A stretch of 64,000 nt of DNA from Jonesia denitrificans DSM 20603 (GCF_000024065.1 NC_013174.1:2666001-2730000); one strand, 5' to 3'; positions 43,550-53,003 are shown, counted from the first letter of the stretch. Program-made: numbers and translations. Notes: generated by a model not told the origin, from the letters alone.

Positions 43550-45844
43550 TCACCCAGTATTGCCCGTGTTGGTGCCGGTCCCACCACCCGTATTGCCGCC
43601 GCCGGTGTTTCCCCCACCTGAGCCACCACCAGTATTGCCGCCGGTGTTTCCACCACCGGTGTCTCCCCCACCTGGATCAGGCGTGGGCTGGGTTGGTTCC
43701 TGAGTCGGTTCCTGGGTTGGTTCCTGAGTCGGCTCTTGGGTCGGCTCTTGTGTGGGTTCCTGAGTCGGTTCCTGGGTCGGTTCCTGAGTCGGCTCAACCG
43801 GTTCCTCTGTAGGTTCCTCAGTTTCTTCAGTCTCTTCCGGTTCAGGTTCTTCGGTGTATGTCGGCGTTGGCGCAGGCTGAACAATCGTGCGGTCCGGGAA
43901 CTGCTCTACCGGTTGGTCCTTGAGGACCCGGCCCATGTAGTCAGTCCAAATATCCACCGGAACTGACCCACCCGTGATCTCGCTGTACCCGCCAAACGGG
44001 GTGATCTCGTCTTGTCCACCATCTTCGGTTTGCTGGTAGAGCGCGATAGCCGTGGCATAGCTGGGGGTGTACCCCACAAACCACGCGGATCGGTTCTTAT
44101 TCGATGTTCCGGTCTTCCCGGCAATGGGGTGCCCGATAGCGCGCGCCTTCTGCCCTGAACCTTCCTCAACAACCCGAGTCAGCGCATAGGTCGCCTCAGC
44201 GCCCACATCGGCACGCCACGCTTGCTTGGCAATCGCAGAGTGCTCATAGACGAGCGATCCGCGCCGCTCCACACTCTCCACAAAATACGTGTCATTATGC
44301 TGCCCGGAGGCCGCAAACGTTGCATACGCACTTGCCATATCAATGGGTTTCACGGTTGCCGTGCCCAGCACGTTCGACAACACCGGATCCAAGTCCACCG
44401 TGTCTGAGGGGATACCAGCGCGGATCGCAACATCCACGGTCTTTTCTGGCCCAATCTGCTGGTTCACGTCTACATACACGGTGTTCACCGAGTTCGCAGT
44501 CGCCTTAGCCAAATTGATTTGACCATAGGAGTACAGCCCGAAGTTGTTGACTGGATATGGCTTCCCATTGTCATCAAAAGTGCGCGGTGAGTTTCCATCA
44601 AAGTACTGGTTATCGACCGGGATGCCCTCTTCAATAGCGCCCACCAAGGTAAACGGTTTAAAGGTTGAACCAGCCTGCGCCTGCCCCTGAGTCGCAGCGT
44701 TGTACTGGTTCGTCAAATAGTCAGCGCCTCCGTACAGCGAGCGCACGGCACCAGTTTTGGGGTCCACCGTCACGCCGGCAACCATGAGACGTTCGCTGCC
44801 GCCCTCCGGCATATCAGAGATCGCTTTTTCCAGTTTGCGCTGTAAGTTACGGTCAAAGGTCGTGACGATGCGGACACCTTGAGAGTTGAGGTCGTCTTCC
44901 GTCATCCCTGTTTTGTCAAGCACCTCAGCCTTCGCCAAAGCGAGTAGGTAACCCTTGGGTCCACCAAACCGGTTCTCTGGGTTGTACTCCACCCACTCAG
45001 GAAATTCTTGCTCAGCACGCTCGGCCTGCGTGATGAAACCAAGGTCAGCCATACCGTCCAAGACGTAGTTCCATCGCTCCAACGATTTTTCTGGAGATTT
45101 TGCCGGATCCCAGTTACTCGGTGATGGGATCACCCCAGCGATCATGGCCGCCTCGGACAAAGTCAACTCCGCTGCTGGTTTGTCAAAGTACTTCTCAGCA
45201 GCAACCTCAATGCCGTACGCCCCACGACCAAAATAGATCGTGTTCATGTAACCGTCGAGGATGTCTTCTTTGTCCTGGTTCTGGCTCAGTTTGAGGGCGA
45301 GGATTGCTTCTTCGAGCTTGGCCGCATAGTCCTTAAACCTGTTTCCCGAACGGCCAATCGTGTCCTCATGGAAATATCGCTCCGCATACTGCTGGGTAAT
45401 CGTGGACGCACCCATATTGGTGTCATAGCGCACGTTCAAATAGAACGCACGAGCAATACCCTTAAAGTCCACCCCGTTGTTCTGATAGAACGTGCGGTCC
45501 TCCGCGGCAACAACGGCGTACTTCACATGGTCAGGGAGCTCCCGGGTGTTAATGATCTTGCGGTCCACCTCAGCGAACTCACCAAGAACCGTCTCACCAT
45601 CGGAGTAATACACCGTTGACGTTTGCGATTGGGCAAAGTCAGTCGGTTCAGGGATTTCCACACTCGCATAAGCTGCGATCAACAAACCGGCAACAAGAGC
45701 CGCCCCAGTGAGAAAGGTACCAAGAAAGAAGCGCCACGAAGGTATCCACCTCCTAATGCCGCTCTTCCCGTACCGGGGATAGTCAATGATGCGTTTCCTC
45801 TTCACCTTTCCAGATGCCGAAACGCGGGTTCTTGATCCAGCCAC
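43550..45844 (-). CDS. Class A penicillin-binding protein (transglycosylase/transpeptidase)
   Basis: 764 residues. A basic cytoplasmic start, one membrane helix (FFLGTFLTGAALVAGLLIAA), GT51 domain with AAEDRTFYQNNGVDFKGIAR and GASTITQQYAERYF, and a transpeptidase domain with nucleophile Ser393 in GSTFKPFTLV, SVNTVY and KTGTSNKNR. The C-terminus is low complexity: Glu/Thr/Pro, nine EPTQ units, then Gly/Asn/Thr repeats. Start GTG 45844 has GGAAGG upstream. Builds and crosslinks peptidoglycan; it occupies the ponA1 place of the mycobacterial ino1-to-dnaB block. The tail probably spans or contacts the wall. Confidence 0.93.
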   Translation of the reverse strand: MAGSRTRVSASGKVKRKRIIDYPRYGKSGIRRWIPSWRFFLGTFLTGAALVAGLLIAAYASVEIPEPTDFAQSQTSTVYYSDGETVLGEFAEVDRKIINTRELPDHVKYAVVAAEDRTFYQNNGVDFKGIARAFYLNVRYDTNMGASTITQQYAERYFHEDTIGRSGNRFKDYAAKLEEAILALKLSQNQDKEDILDGYMNTIYFGRGAYGIEVAAEKYFDKPAAELTLSEAAMIAGVIPSPSNWDPAKSPEKSLERWNYVLDGMADLGFITQAERAEQEFPEWVEYNPENRFGGPKGYLLALAKAEVLDKTGMTEDDLNSQGVRIVTTFDRNLQRKLEKAISDMPEGGSERLMVAGVTVDPKTGAVRSLYGGADYLTNQYNAATQGQAQAGSTFKPFTLVGAIEEGIPVDNQYFDGNSPRTFDDNGKPYPVNNFGLYSYGQINLAKATANSVNTVYVDVNQQIGPEKTVDVAIRAGIPSDTVDLDPVLSNVLGTATVKPIDMASAYATFAASGQHNDTYFVESVERRGSLVYEHSAIAKQAWRADVGAEATYALTRVVEEGSGQKARAIGHPIAGKTGTSNKNRSAWFVGYTPSYATAIALYQQTEDGGQDEITPFGGYSEITGGSVPVDIWTDYMGRVLKDQPVEQFPDRTIVQPAPTPTYTEEPEPEETEETEEPTEEPVEPTQEPTQEPTQEPTQEPTQEPTQEPTQEPTQEPTQPTPDPGGGDTGGGNTGGNTGGGSGGGNTGGGNTGGGTGTNTGNTG
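43688..43795 (-). repeat. Nine tandem 12-bp units encoding EPTQ
   Basis: Nine consecutive 12-bp units of the type CTGRGTYGGYTC on the plus strand, in frame inside the PBP gene, each giving Glu-Pro-Thr-Gln. Units differ at a few bases. Length changes by slippage would keep the frame, so the tail length may vary between strains. Downstream, a less regular Gly-Gly-Asn-Thr repeat extends to the stop. Confidence 0.9.
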
Positions 45845-46032
45845 AAGGGACCTTCCGTACGTGCCATGGGGAGTACTCCATAGTGAACTCTAATGTCTAG
45901 CCCCAGTCTCGGCGACGGGTCACAAGACAAATAACGGTGTTCTCTATCAAGTTGGTGCACCACTTCCGTGGGTTCTTCACAATTCGCGTGCCAGAGCGGT
46001 TTGCACAAAGGGCACCGGGCACCATACTCTGT

Positions 46033-46055
46033 CGATGTATCGGCTCGATACATCG
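46033..46055 (+). promoter_or_regulatory. Perfect 10-bp inverted repeat, candidate PadR operator
   Basis: CGATGTATCG (46033-46042), GCT, CGATACATCG (46046-46055): a perfect dyad containing ATGT and ACAT as PadR sites usually do. It lies 93 bases before the padR ATG, in the 304-bp region 45845-46148 between the divergent PBP and padR genes. A TACAGT (46063-46068) just downstream could be a -10 element. Nothing else in this gap looks coding or structured. Confidence 0.6.
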
Positions 46056-46148
46056 GTCCGCTACAGTGAGTACACGAGGGCCCACCCGGGACCACACGAC
46101 AGCCCACACACAGACAAACCCAGCACCGCCGTGCAGGAAGGAGACACC

Positions 46149-46757
46149 ATGCGCAGTCGCTCCACAGTGCTCGACATCGCCATCCTCGGTCTCCTCAAAG
46201 AATCACCACTCCACGGCTACGAACTGCGCAAACAACTCAACCTCCTGCTGGGAATGTTCCGGGCCTTCTCCTACGGCTCCCTCTACCCTGCGCTGAAATC
46301 GCTAGAAAAACGCGGCCTCATCAGCTCACAAGGCTCGCAACAAACCCCACCGCACGCCCTCGCAGGAAAACGGGCGCGCATCGTCTATCACATCACCAAT
46401 GATGGAACAGACCACCTCACCCAGTCCCTCGCAACCGCAGGACCCTCCGCCTGGGACGACGACAACTTCGACGTTCGCTTCGCCTTCTTCGGGCAAACCG
46501 ACGCCGACACGCGCCTCCGAATCCTCGAAGGACGCAAAAGCAGACTCACCGAACGACTCGAAACAGTCCGCGAAAGCAACACACGCACCCGCGGACGCCT
46601 CGATGAATACACCCTCGAACTCCAGCGCTACGGCCTCGAACAAGTCGAACGCGAAGTGCGCTGGCTCGAAGGACTCATCACCCATGAACGCAACCGACCC
46701 CGGCACCAGGCAGACAGCTCCCCCAAGGACAGCCCTGCAACCGGCTCGGACGTGTAA
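46149..46757 (+). CDS. PadR-family transcriptional regulator
   Basis: 202 residues. Winged helix: STVLDIAILGLLKESPLHGY, ELRKQLNLLLGMFRAFSYGS, LYPALKSLEKRGLI, then a wing with KRARIVYHITNDGTDHL. The C-terminal half is a long helical dimerisation region (ERLETVRESNTRTRGRLDEY). ATG 46149 follows GGAAGGAGA. A PadR gene next to ino1 and near the PBP is the conserved actinobacterial arrangement. Expected to bind the palindrome upstream and may control itself, ino1 or the PBP. Confidence 0.92.
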   Translation: MRSRSTVLDIAILGLLKESPLHGYELRKQLNLLLGMFRAFSYGSLYPALKSLEKRGLISSQGSQQTPPHALAGKRARIVYHITNDGTDHLTQSLATAGPSAWDDDNFDVRFAFFGQTDADTRLRILEGRKSRLTERLETVRESNTRTRGRLDEYTLELQRYGLEQVEREVRWLEGLITHERNRPRHQADSSPKDSPATGSDV

Positions 46758-46803
46758 CAAATCCAGTACAACGCCCCACGGGGCCTGAGAACAAGGAGCG
46801 AGG

Positions 46804-47895
46804 ATGTCTTCCATCCGCGTCGCTATCGTGGGAGTCGGCAACTGCGCGACCTCCCTCATCCAAGGTGTCGAGTTCTACCGGAACGCAGACGTCAACGACA
46901 CAGTCCCCGGCCTGATGCACGTCCAGTTCGGTGACTACCACATCCGCGACCTCGAATTCGTTGCAGCCTTTGACGTCGACGCGAAAAAGGTAGGGTTCGA
47001 CCTCGCAGACGCCACCCAGGCGTCCGAAAACAACACCATCAAAATCACCGATGTGCCACCCACCGGCATCACCGTGCTCCGTGGTCCCACACTCGACGGA
47101 CTGGGCAAGTACTACCAGGAAACCATCGAAGAGTCCGCAGCTGACCCTGTTGACGTTGTGCAAACACTGAAAGACGTCAAAGCAGACGTCCTCGTCTGCT
47201 ACCTGCCCGTCGGATCCGAAGACGCCGCAAAGTTCTACGCACAATGCGCCATCGACGCCGGCGTTGCCTTCGTCAACGCACTTCCCGTATTCATCGCATC
47301 CGACCCTGAATGGGCCGAAAAGTTTGAACAAGCCGGGGTGCCCATCGTCGGTGACGACATCAAATCACAGGTCGGTGCCACCATCACCCACCGTGTTTTA
47401 GCACGCCTCTTCGAAGACCGTGGCGTCATCCTCGACCGCACCTACCAACTCAACGTTGGTGGAAACATGGACTTCAAAAACATGCTCGAACGCGAACGCC
47501 TCGAGTCCAAGAAAATCTCCAAAACCCAAGCCGTCACCTCCAACCTCTCCGGACCATTGGGCGGGAAAAAGGAAGACCGCAACGTTCACATCGGCCCCTC
47601 CGACTACGTCGCCTGGCTCGATGACCGCAAGTGGGCTTACGTCCGCCTCGAAGGACGCGCATTCGGTGAAGTTCCCCTCAACCTCGAATACAAACTCGAA
47701 GTCTGGGACTCCCCCAACTCCGCAGGAATCATCATTGACGCCGTCCGCGCAGCGAAGATCGCCAAAGACCGCGGTATTGGTGGCCCAATCCTGTCCGCAT
47801 CCACCTACTTCATGAAGTCCCCACCCGTCCAGATGGAGGACCAAGCAGGCCGCGAACGCCTCGAAGCGTTCATCCGCGGAGAAGTAGAACGCTAA
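46804..47895 (+). CDS. ino1: Myo-inositol-1-phosphate synthase
   Basis: 363 residues. NAD-binding start [20 protein letters not shown], then [53 protein letters not shown] and [20 protein letters not shown]: the bacterial/archaeal short form. Converts glucose-6-phosphate to inositol-1-phosphate for phosphatidylinositol and mycothiol, typical of actinobacteria. ATG 46804 is preceded by AAGGAGCGAGG. 46 bases after padR, likely cotranscribed. Confidence 0.96.
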   Translation: MSSIRVAIVGVGNCATSLIQGVEFYRNADVNDTVPGLMHVQFGDYHIRDLEFVAAFDVDAKKVGFDLADATQASENNTIKITDVPPTGITVLRGPTLDGLGKYYQETIEESAADPVDVVQTLKDVKADVLVCYLPVGSEDAAKFYAQCAIDAGVAFVNALPVFIASDPEWAEKFEQAGVPIVGDDIKSQVGATITHRVLARLFEDRGVILDRTYQLNVGGNMDFKNMLERERLESKKISKTQAVTSNLSGPLGGKKEDRNVHIGPSDYVAWLDDRKWAYVRLEGRAFGEVPLNLEYKLEVWDSPNSAGIIIDAVRAAKIAKDRGIGGPILSASTYFMKSPPVQMEDQAGRERLEAFIRGEVER

Positions 47896-47910
47896 CCCGC
47901 GCACCACACA

Positions 47911-47945
47911 GTGAGGGCGTCCCGCATCGTGCAGGGCGCCCTCAC
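47911..47945 (+). terminator. Hairpin after ino1
   Basis: GTGAGGGCG (47911-47919) pairs with CGCCCTCAC (47937-47945) over a 17-base loop, 15 bases after the ino1 stop. No T-run; probably the ino1 terminator. Confidence 0.55.
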
Positions 47946-48044
47946 CGTTCACCCGCGTTTCCGCCCGTGCGCTCCCCCTCGCCCGCGTCTTCATCCACAC
48001 CCCGTCTCCTTACCCGTTTCCCCACCCCCAACTGACAGGCCACC

Positions 48045-49331
48045 ATGTCTTTACGCCACGACCTTGGCACCCTGTTGAGGCTGCCCGACTTTCGCCGATT
48101 CTTCGCGATCCGGTTACTGTGCCAGTCAGGCGATGGTATGTTTCAGGCCGCACTTGCCACCTTGTTCTTTTTCTCCCCACAATCCCAAGGAACACCAGAA
48201 TCGATTGCACTAGCGCTTGTGGTGTTGTTATCACCGTTTACGGTGATTGGGCCGTTTGTGGGCGGTTTTCTTGACCGGTGGCCACGCCGCACCACGATGG
48301 TGGTGTCTGATGCGATTCGTGTCACCCTGACGCTGGCGATCATCACCATCATTCTCACCATCGGGATGAACCCAGCAGTGTATGCTCTCGCCCTCGCGGC
48401 CCTGTCCTTGAACAGGTTCCTCCTGGCCGCACTTGGGGCGTCCTTGCCACGAGTTGTGGAACGAGACGAACTCCTCCTTGCGAACGCGATCCTCCCCACA
48501 ATCGGTGCCGCCGCCACAGGGTTGGGGGCGGTCACAGGCCTCGGCGTGGGGTTACTGTTTCCTGAAGGTCAACTACGTGACGCGGCGATGCTTGGCCTCG
48601 CAATCCTCCTGTTTACCGGGTCCATCATTGTCACCCTAGGTTTCCCACGCACTCGCCTTGGCCCAGAACCTCACGACATCACCACAATCACCGTGTGGAC
48701 AACGCTGCGCGAACTGGGCGCAGCACTACGGACAGTCCGCCACCTGCGAACCCCCGCTCTTGCGTTGGGTGTCATGGCAGCGATGCGTCTGGCCTACGGC
48801 AGCATCTTTGTCGCCTCAATCCTCATGTCACGAAACCTATTCGGCCGCGGGCTCGAGTTGTTTGGCCAGATCATCGCGATCACCGCTGTGGGGTTCGCCA
48901 TCGCCATTGTGCTCACCCCCATTATTGTCCGGCGTATTGGCGAGGGCCGCTGGGTGATGATCACCATGCTGACCTGCGCTGCCGCACACATTCTTGTGGT
49001 GGTGCACCTGTCCGTACTGACGATGCTGATCGCTTCGTTTTTCCTGGGCCTTGGAACACAGGGCGCAAAAATCGCGATCGACACCATCATTCAACGGGAA
49101 ACCCCAGACGAATACTTGGGGCGCACCTTCACCGTGTATGACATGGCTTTCAACCTGGCGTTCATGGGTGCTGGTGGGCTTGGCGCTCTCTTCCTCCCAT
49201 TGACCGGCGTCAACACTGTGTTCTTTACGATGCTCGGGCTGGTGTACCTGGCCCTCGCCCTGACAGGCCGGTATGGTTTCGTCAGTCGCGTAGTTGATGT
49301 TTCTCCGCCTGCCCGGGTCACAGCGACCTAA
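48045..49331 (+). CDS. MFS transporter
   Basis: 428 residues with about twelve membrane helices. Starts with LGTLLRLPDFRRFFAIRLLC, then GDGMFQAALATLFFF, GPFVGGFLDRWPRRTTMVVS (loop 2-3 motif A-like), and in the second half GQIIAITAVGFAIAIVLTPI and QRETPDEYLGRTFTVYDMAF. Resembles the actinobacterial MFS proteins found near ino1. Substrate unknown. ATG 48045 has a weak ribosome site. Confidence 0.85.
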   Translation: MSLRHDLGTLLRLPDFRRFFAIRLLCQSGDGMFQAALATLFFFSPQSQGTPESIALALVVLLSPFTVIGPFVGGFLDRWPRRTTMVVSDAIRVTLTLAIITIILTIGMNPAVYALALAALSLNRFLLAALGASLPRVVERDELLLANAILPTIGAAATGLGAVTGLGVGLLFPEGQLRDAAMLGLAILLFTGSIIVTLGFPRTRLGPEPHDITTITVWTTLRELGAALRTVRHLRTPALALGVMAAMRLAYGSIFVASILMSRNLFGRGLELFGQIIAITAVGFAIAIVLTPIIVRRIGEGRWVMITMLTCAAAHILVVVHLSVLTMLIASFFLGLGTQGAKIAIDTIIQRETPDEYLGRTFTVYDMAFNLAFMGAGGLGALFLPLTGVNTVFFTMLGLVYLALALTGRYGFVSRVVDVSPPARVTAT

Positions 49332-49387
49332 CCTCCTGCTTTCCCTTCGCTCAGCACCACCCCACACGCCACTGCCACCTATTTCCC

Positions 49388-49456
49388 TGTGTGGACCATT
49401 CTGGACGCGAGAGTGCGCAAATTTGTGGGCCTCACACAAACAAAGTGGTCCCCACA
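49388..49456. repeat. 69-bp palindromic intergenic element, copy A
   Basis: Left arm 49388-49403 (TGTGTGGACCATTCTG) and right arm 49441-49456, whose complement is TGTGGGGACCACTTTG, match at 13 of 16 positions around a 37-base interior with its own CAAATTTG centre. The same design, with the same 16+37+16 spacing, recurs at 50890 and 51562. It sits between the MFS gene and the AbiEi-like gene. The rest of 49332-49649 has no convincing gene; TTGTCCACA, a perfect DnaA-box match, occurs at 49554-49562. Confidence 0.8.
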
Positions 49457-49649
49457 GATCGGGTCACATGGTTCCCCACCCAAGCAACATCAACACACAA
49501 CCCAACCGTGACCCCCAAAGCAAGGCAGCGCATCGGCAAACAAGGCCTGCGAGTTGTCCACAGCGCGCCAGCAAAAGACAATCCACCGCTCTTCATTACG
49601 CACGTGTTCGGCGTAAGGGCTTCACCACCGGCCACGCTACTGTCAGCGG

Positions 49650-50756
49650 GTGCCTCGACCCATCACACACGCGCAACCGCCCCAGGAAGCACCCCCCACC
49701 TCAGACGTTCACCCCACTCCGCCGCGACCACGCACACAGAAGGTCACGCCAGCATCCCGAGTCAGGTCGCCGCGCTCCGCGTTGCACGTCGAGTCCACGG
49801 TGCACAGTCAAGCGTCCCAACCAGAATTGCCCCTCGTGATCAGTCGCGCTGACCTCGCACCACATGAACTCAAACGATTGACCACCCAAGGAATACTGGT
49901 TCGAGTTTTGCCAGGGCGCTACGTTTTTGCTGACAGTTACCCCGTTGGGAACTCTTTCGACGCTCTACGTCACCGACAACTGACCCACATCAGTGCGACC
50001 CGTCTCACCATGTCACACCGATCTGTGATGAGTCATGCAAGCGCTGCCGCCCTCCATGATCTTGTTGTTCCAGGATCTGACGTTCGAGTTCACATCACAG
50101 AGGCGCACGGCAATTCCCGCGGCAAAGTTGGGGTAGTTAGGCACCGAAACGCACTTCCACCAGAGCACGTTACTACCCGCAACGGCGTTCACGTGACAAC
50201 CCTCGAACGGACGGTGGTGGATTGCGCTCGAACACTCAACCCGGTCGACGCCCTCATCATTGCGGACTCCGCATCAGCGAACGGGATGGATCGGGCAAAA
50301 GCGTTGGGCATCATGAACTCACTGGCTGATCGCCGAGGGACACGAAAAGCACAGTGGGTTCTCCAACACGCCAGCAACGGCAGTGAATCACCTGGCGAAA
50401 CACGCACGCGGGCGTTGGCTATTGCGGCGGGTTTGCCGTCGCTTCGCACACAACAGAAGATCCGTACTGACCGTGGAACGTTCTACGCTGACCTTGCCTG
50501 CGAGGAACACCGCTTCATTCTTGAATACGACGGTCGCGACAAGTACACGTCCCCGGAGGACCTTTTCGCTGAGAAACTCCGCGAAGACGCGATCCGCTCC
50601 ACCGGGTGGGCCGTGATGCGCGTCACAGCCCGTGATTTTCGCGACGCGCCAGCATTTGTTGGAAAGATCCGTGAGTTCGCGCGCAATTGTGGCGCCCGGA
50701 CTTTAGGAAAGATCACTCCCGATGTGATTGCTGCCTTTACCCACCGGGCGCGGTAG
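49650..50756 (+). CDS. AbiEi-antitoxin-like winged helix plus VSR/DUF559-like nuclease domain
   Basis: 368 residues from GTG 49650, though the first 60 are Pro/Arg-rich and the true start may be later. Residues about 62-95 (LVISRADLAPHELKRLTTQG, then VRVLPGRYVFAD) are the AbiEi-type winged helix. A middle region has RTVVDCARTL. The C-terminal 120 residues are VSR/DUF559-like: ESPGETRTRALAIAAGLP, GTFYADLACEEHRFILEYDG, then YTSPEDLFAEKLREDAIRST and VMRVTARDF, so the Glu...Asp...Glu-x-Asp residues expected of a PD-(D/E)xK-like core are present. Known from actinobacteria, role uncertain. No AbiEii-like toxin is adjacent. Confidence 0.75.
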   Translation: MPRPITHAQPPQEAPPTSDVHPTPPRPRTQKVTPASRVRSPRSALHVESTVHSQASQPELPLVISRADLAPHELKRLTTQGILVRVLPGRYVFADSYPVGNSFDALRHRQLTHISATRLTMSHRSVMSHASAAALHDLVVPGSDVRVHITEAHGNSRGKVGVVRHRNALPPEHVTTRNGVHVTTLERTVVDCARTLNPVDALIIADSASANGMDRAKALGIMNSLADRRGTRKAQWVLQHASNGSESPGETRTRALAIAAGLPSLRTQQKIRTDRGTFYADLACEEHRFILEYDGRDKYTSPEDLFAEKLREDAIRSTGWAVMRVTARDFRDAPAFVGKIREFARNCGARTLGKITPDVIAAFTHRAR

Positions 50757-50833
50757 CGAGGAACTGAGGAAAAGGTAATTCTGACATGGCACCCGCATGA
50801 CACCCGCCCGCTCGACACTCACACAACGACAAG

Positions 50834-50896
50834 CGTGCGGCGTGCGGCGTGCGGCGTGCGGCGTGCGGCGTGCGGCGTGCGGCGTGCGGCGTGCGG
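50834..50896. repeat. Nine tandem copies of a 7-bp unit, CGTGCGG
   Basis: Nine perfect copies of CGTGCGG run from 50834 to 50896 without interruption. The ninth copy is also the first seven bases of palindromic element B, so the array looks like an expansion of the element's left edge. A 7-bp unit changes frame with each gain or loss, but no credible reading frame crosses it. Confidence 0.95.
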
Positions 50897-50958
50897 ACCA
50901 TTATGGTCACGCGTGGACCAAAATTCACCACATTCGCACAATCAAAGTGGTCCACACA
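50890..50958. repeat. 69-bp palindromic intergenic element, copy B
   Basis: Left arm 50890-50905 (CGTGCGGACCATTATG) and right arm 50943-50958, complement TGTGTGGACCACTTTG, match at 12 of 16 positions; interior 37 bases, with an internal GTGGACCA at 50913-50920. Same arm length and spacing as copies A and C. It lies between the convergent ends of the AbiEi-like gene and the Imm22-like gene. Confidence 0.8.
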
Positions 50959-50994
50959 AAACGAAAGGCGGATCGGTGAGCCGCCGCTGCATGA

Positions 50995-51384
50995 TTAGCC
51001 GACTTCGTAGTCGAAGACACCCAGCAACTGCATCCGGCTTTGTTCAACCACGCGCACGTCTGAGGCATCCAGGTCGTAGATCGCGTAGAGCGCGTTAATT
51101 TTTCCGTTTTCTGGAAGTTGAGCACGCACAGCATTCGCGAATGAGCGCGCATGGGATAAACGAATCAGTCCCGCGTTGATGTCCCCGTGCACGGCTTCAG
51201 CAGCATCGAGGTTGTAGTCACCCAGCCGAACATCTGTGAGGAAATCGCTGCTCATGGGCTTGCCTTCACGACTTGTGATGTCCAGGTAGGTCATGAATGC
51301 GTCTGCGTCGCGGAAGCGCCCTCCCCACACGCTCACTTTCCGTGGAGCGTGGTGGCGGGTGTGTGTCATACGTGTTGAGGCCAT
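50995..51384 (-). CDS. Imm22-like immunity protein
   Basis: 129 residues, small acidic cytoplasmic protein. VSVWGGRFRDADAFMTYLDI, then SSDFLTDVRLGDYNLDAAEA, followed by two helices and KINALYAIYDLDASDV and a final MQLLGVFDYEV strand. The W-x-G-x-F...F-x-x-Y-L and S-x-F...D-x-x-L-x-x-Y-(N/D)-x-D-x-x-E pattern recalls the Imm22 family of polymorphic-toxin immunity proteins. No toxin gene is adjacent, so it would be an orphan. ATG 51384 and ATG 51369 are both possible; neither has a strong ribosome site. Flanked on both sides by the 69-bp elements. Confidence 0.5.
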   Translation of the reverse strand: MASTRMTHTRHHAPRKVSVWGGRFRDADAFMTYLDITSREGKPMSSDFLTDVRLGDYNLDAAEAVHGDINAGLIRLSHARSFANAVRAQLPENGKINALYAIYDLDASDVRVVEQSRMQLLGVFDYEVG

Positions 51385-51561
51385 AGGAAAACTCTAGCTG
51401 GGCTAAGCAGTTGTCTAGGTGTGAGGTTCGGCGTTCACAGTAGGTTGTTGACCACTTTTCGATGCGCCACCTCAGTTCCCATGAGCGACCACCGTTGCTG
51501 TGCGCACCTCGCGACACACCCGCATCACGCGCGCCACCCCACGCCACCCCACGACCGAGCG

Positions 51562-51630
51562 CGTGAGGACCACTTTGGGTGTGTGAGGACCAGAAGAACT
51601 GGTGTCCACACGCTCAAAGTGGTCCACACA
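51562..51630. repeat. 69-bp palindromic intergenic element, copy C
   Basis: Left arm 51562-51577 (CGTGAGGACCACTTTG) and right arm 51615-51630, complement TGTGTGGACCACTTTG, match at 14 of 16. The 37-base interior also pairs: GTGTGAGGACCAG with CTGGTGTCCACAC around AAGAA, so the whole element can fold as one long imperfect hairpin. Lies in the 404-bp gap 51385-51788 between the Imm22-like gene and glf, where no gene was found. Confidence 0.85.
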
Positions 51631-51664
51631 GCGGGGTGGGGTGAGTCCAGCGGGGTGGGGTGAG
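51629..51664. repeat. Two 17-bp direct repeats abutting element C
   Basis: CAGCGGGGTGGGGTGAG occurs at 51629-51645 and again at 51648-51664, starting at the right edge of element C. On the other side of C a complementary run CGCCACCCCACGCCACCCCACG-like (around 51531-51552) is also duplicated, extending the palindrome outward. Confidence 0.8.
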
Positions 51665-51779
51665 CACAGCAGGACGTGTCCGGTGTGCCCGCGTCAAACG
51701 GGGCGGGCTAGACTCGTGGCGAGAACGAGACGCTCGGTGACGCGGGAGCCTGAGCTGACCGGTACCGCGGAGCATGTGA

Positions 51780-52934
<1,155 letters not shown>

Positions 52935-53003
52935 TCCCGCCACACGGTGCCTCAACTCCAGCGTCTGGCAAGCCAGTCGCTGCGAACCGTCCCAGATCTG
53001 AGC

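Noticed and set aside
45802-46107. 101-codon minus-strand frame with CTHC and CPLC pairs suggesting a zinc ribbon
   Set aside because: It overlaps the PBP start and the PadR operator, has no ribosome site, and does not resemble the small DUF5318 protein I would expect at this place; the Cys pairs look accidental.
49294-49852. Two overlapping plus-strand frames before the AbiEi-like gene
   Set aside because: Run through the palindromic element and into the next gene in another frame; low-complexity Pro/His/Thr products.
50834-50896. Possible CRISPR array
   Set aside because: Units are 7 bp and directly adjacent with no spacers.
50797-51098. Short frames crossing the heptamer array (repeating CGVRRAA)
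   Set aside because: The repeat peptide simply mirrors the tandem DNA repeat; no ribosome site.
51442-51460. TTGACCACTTTTCG, similar to an arm of the 69-bp element
   Set aside because: Only one arm is recognisable and no partner lies at the right distance; possibly a decayed copy but not supportable.
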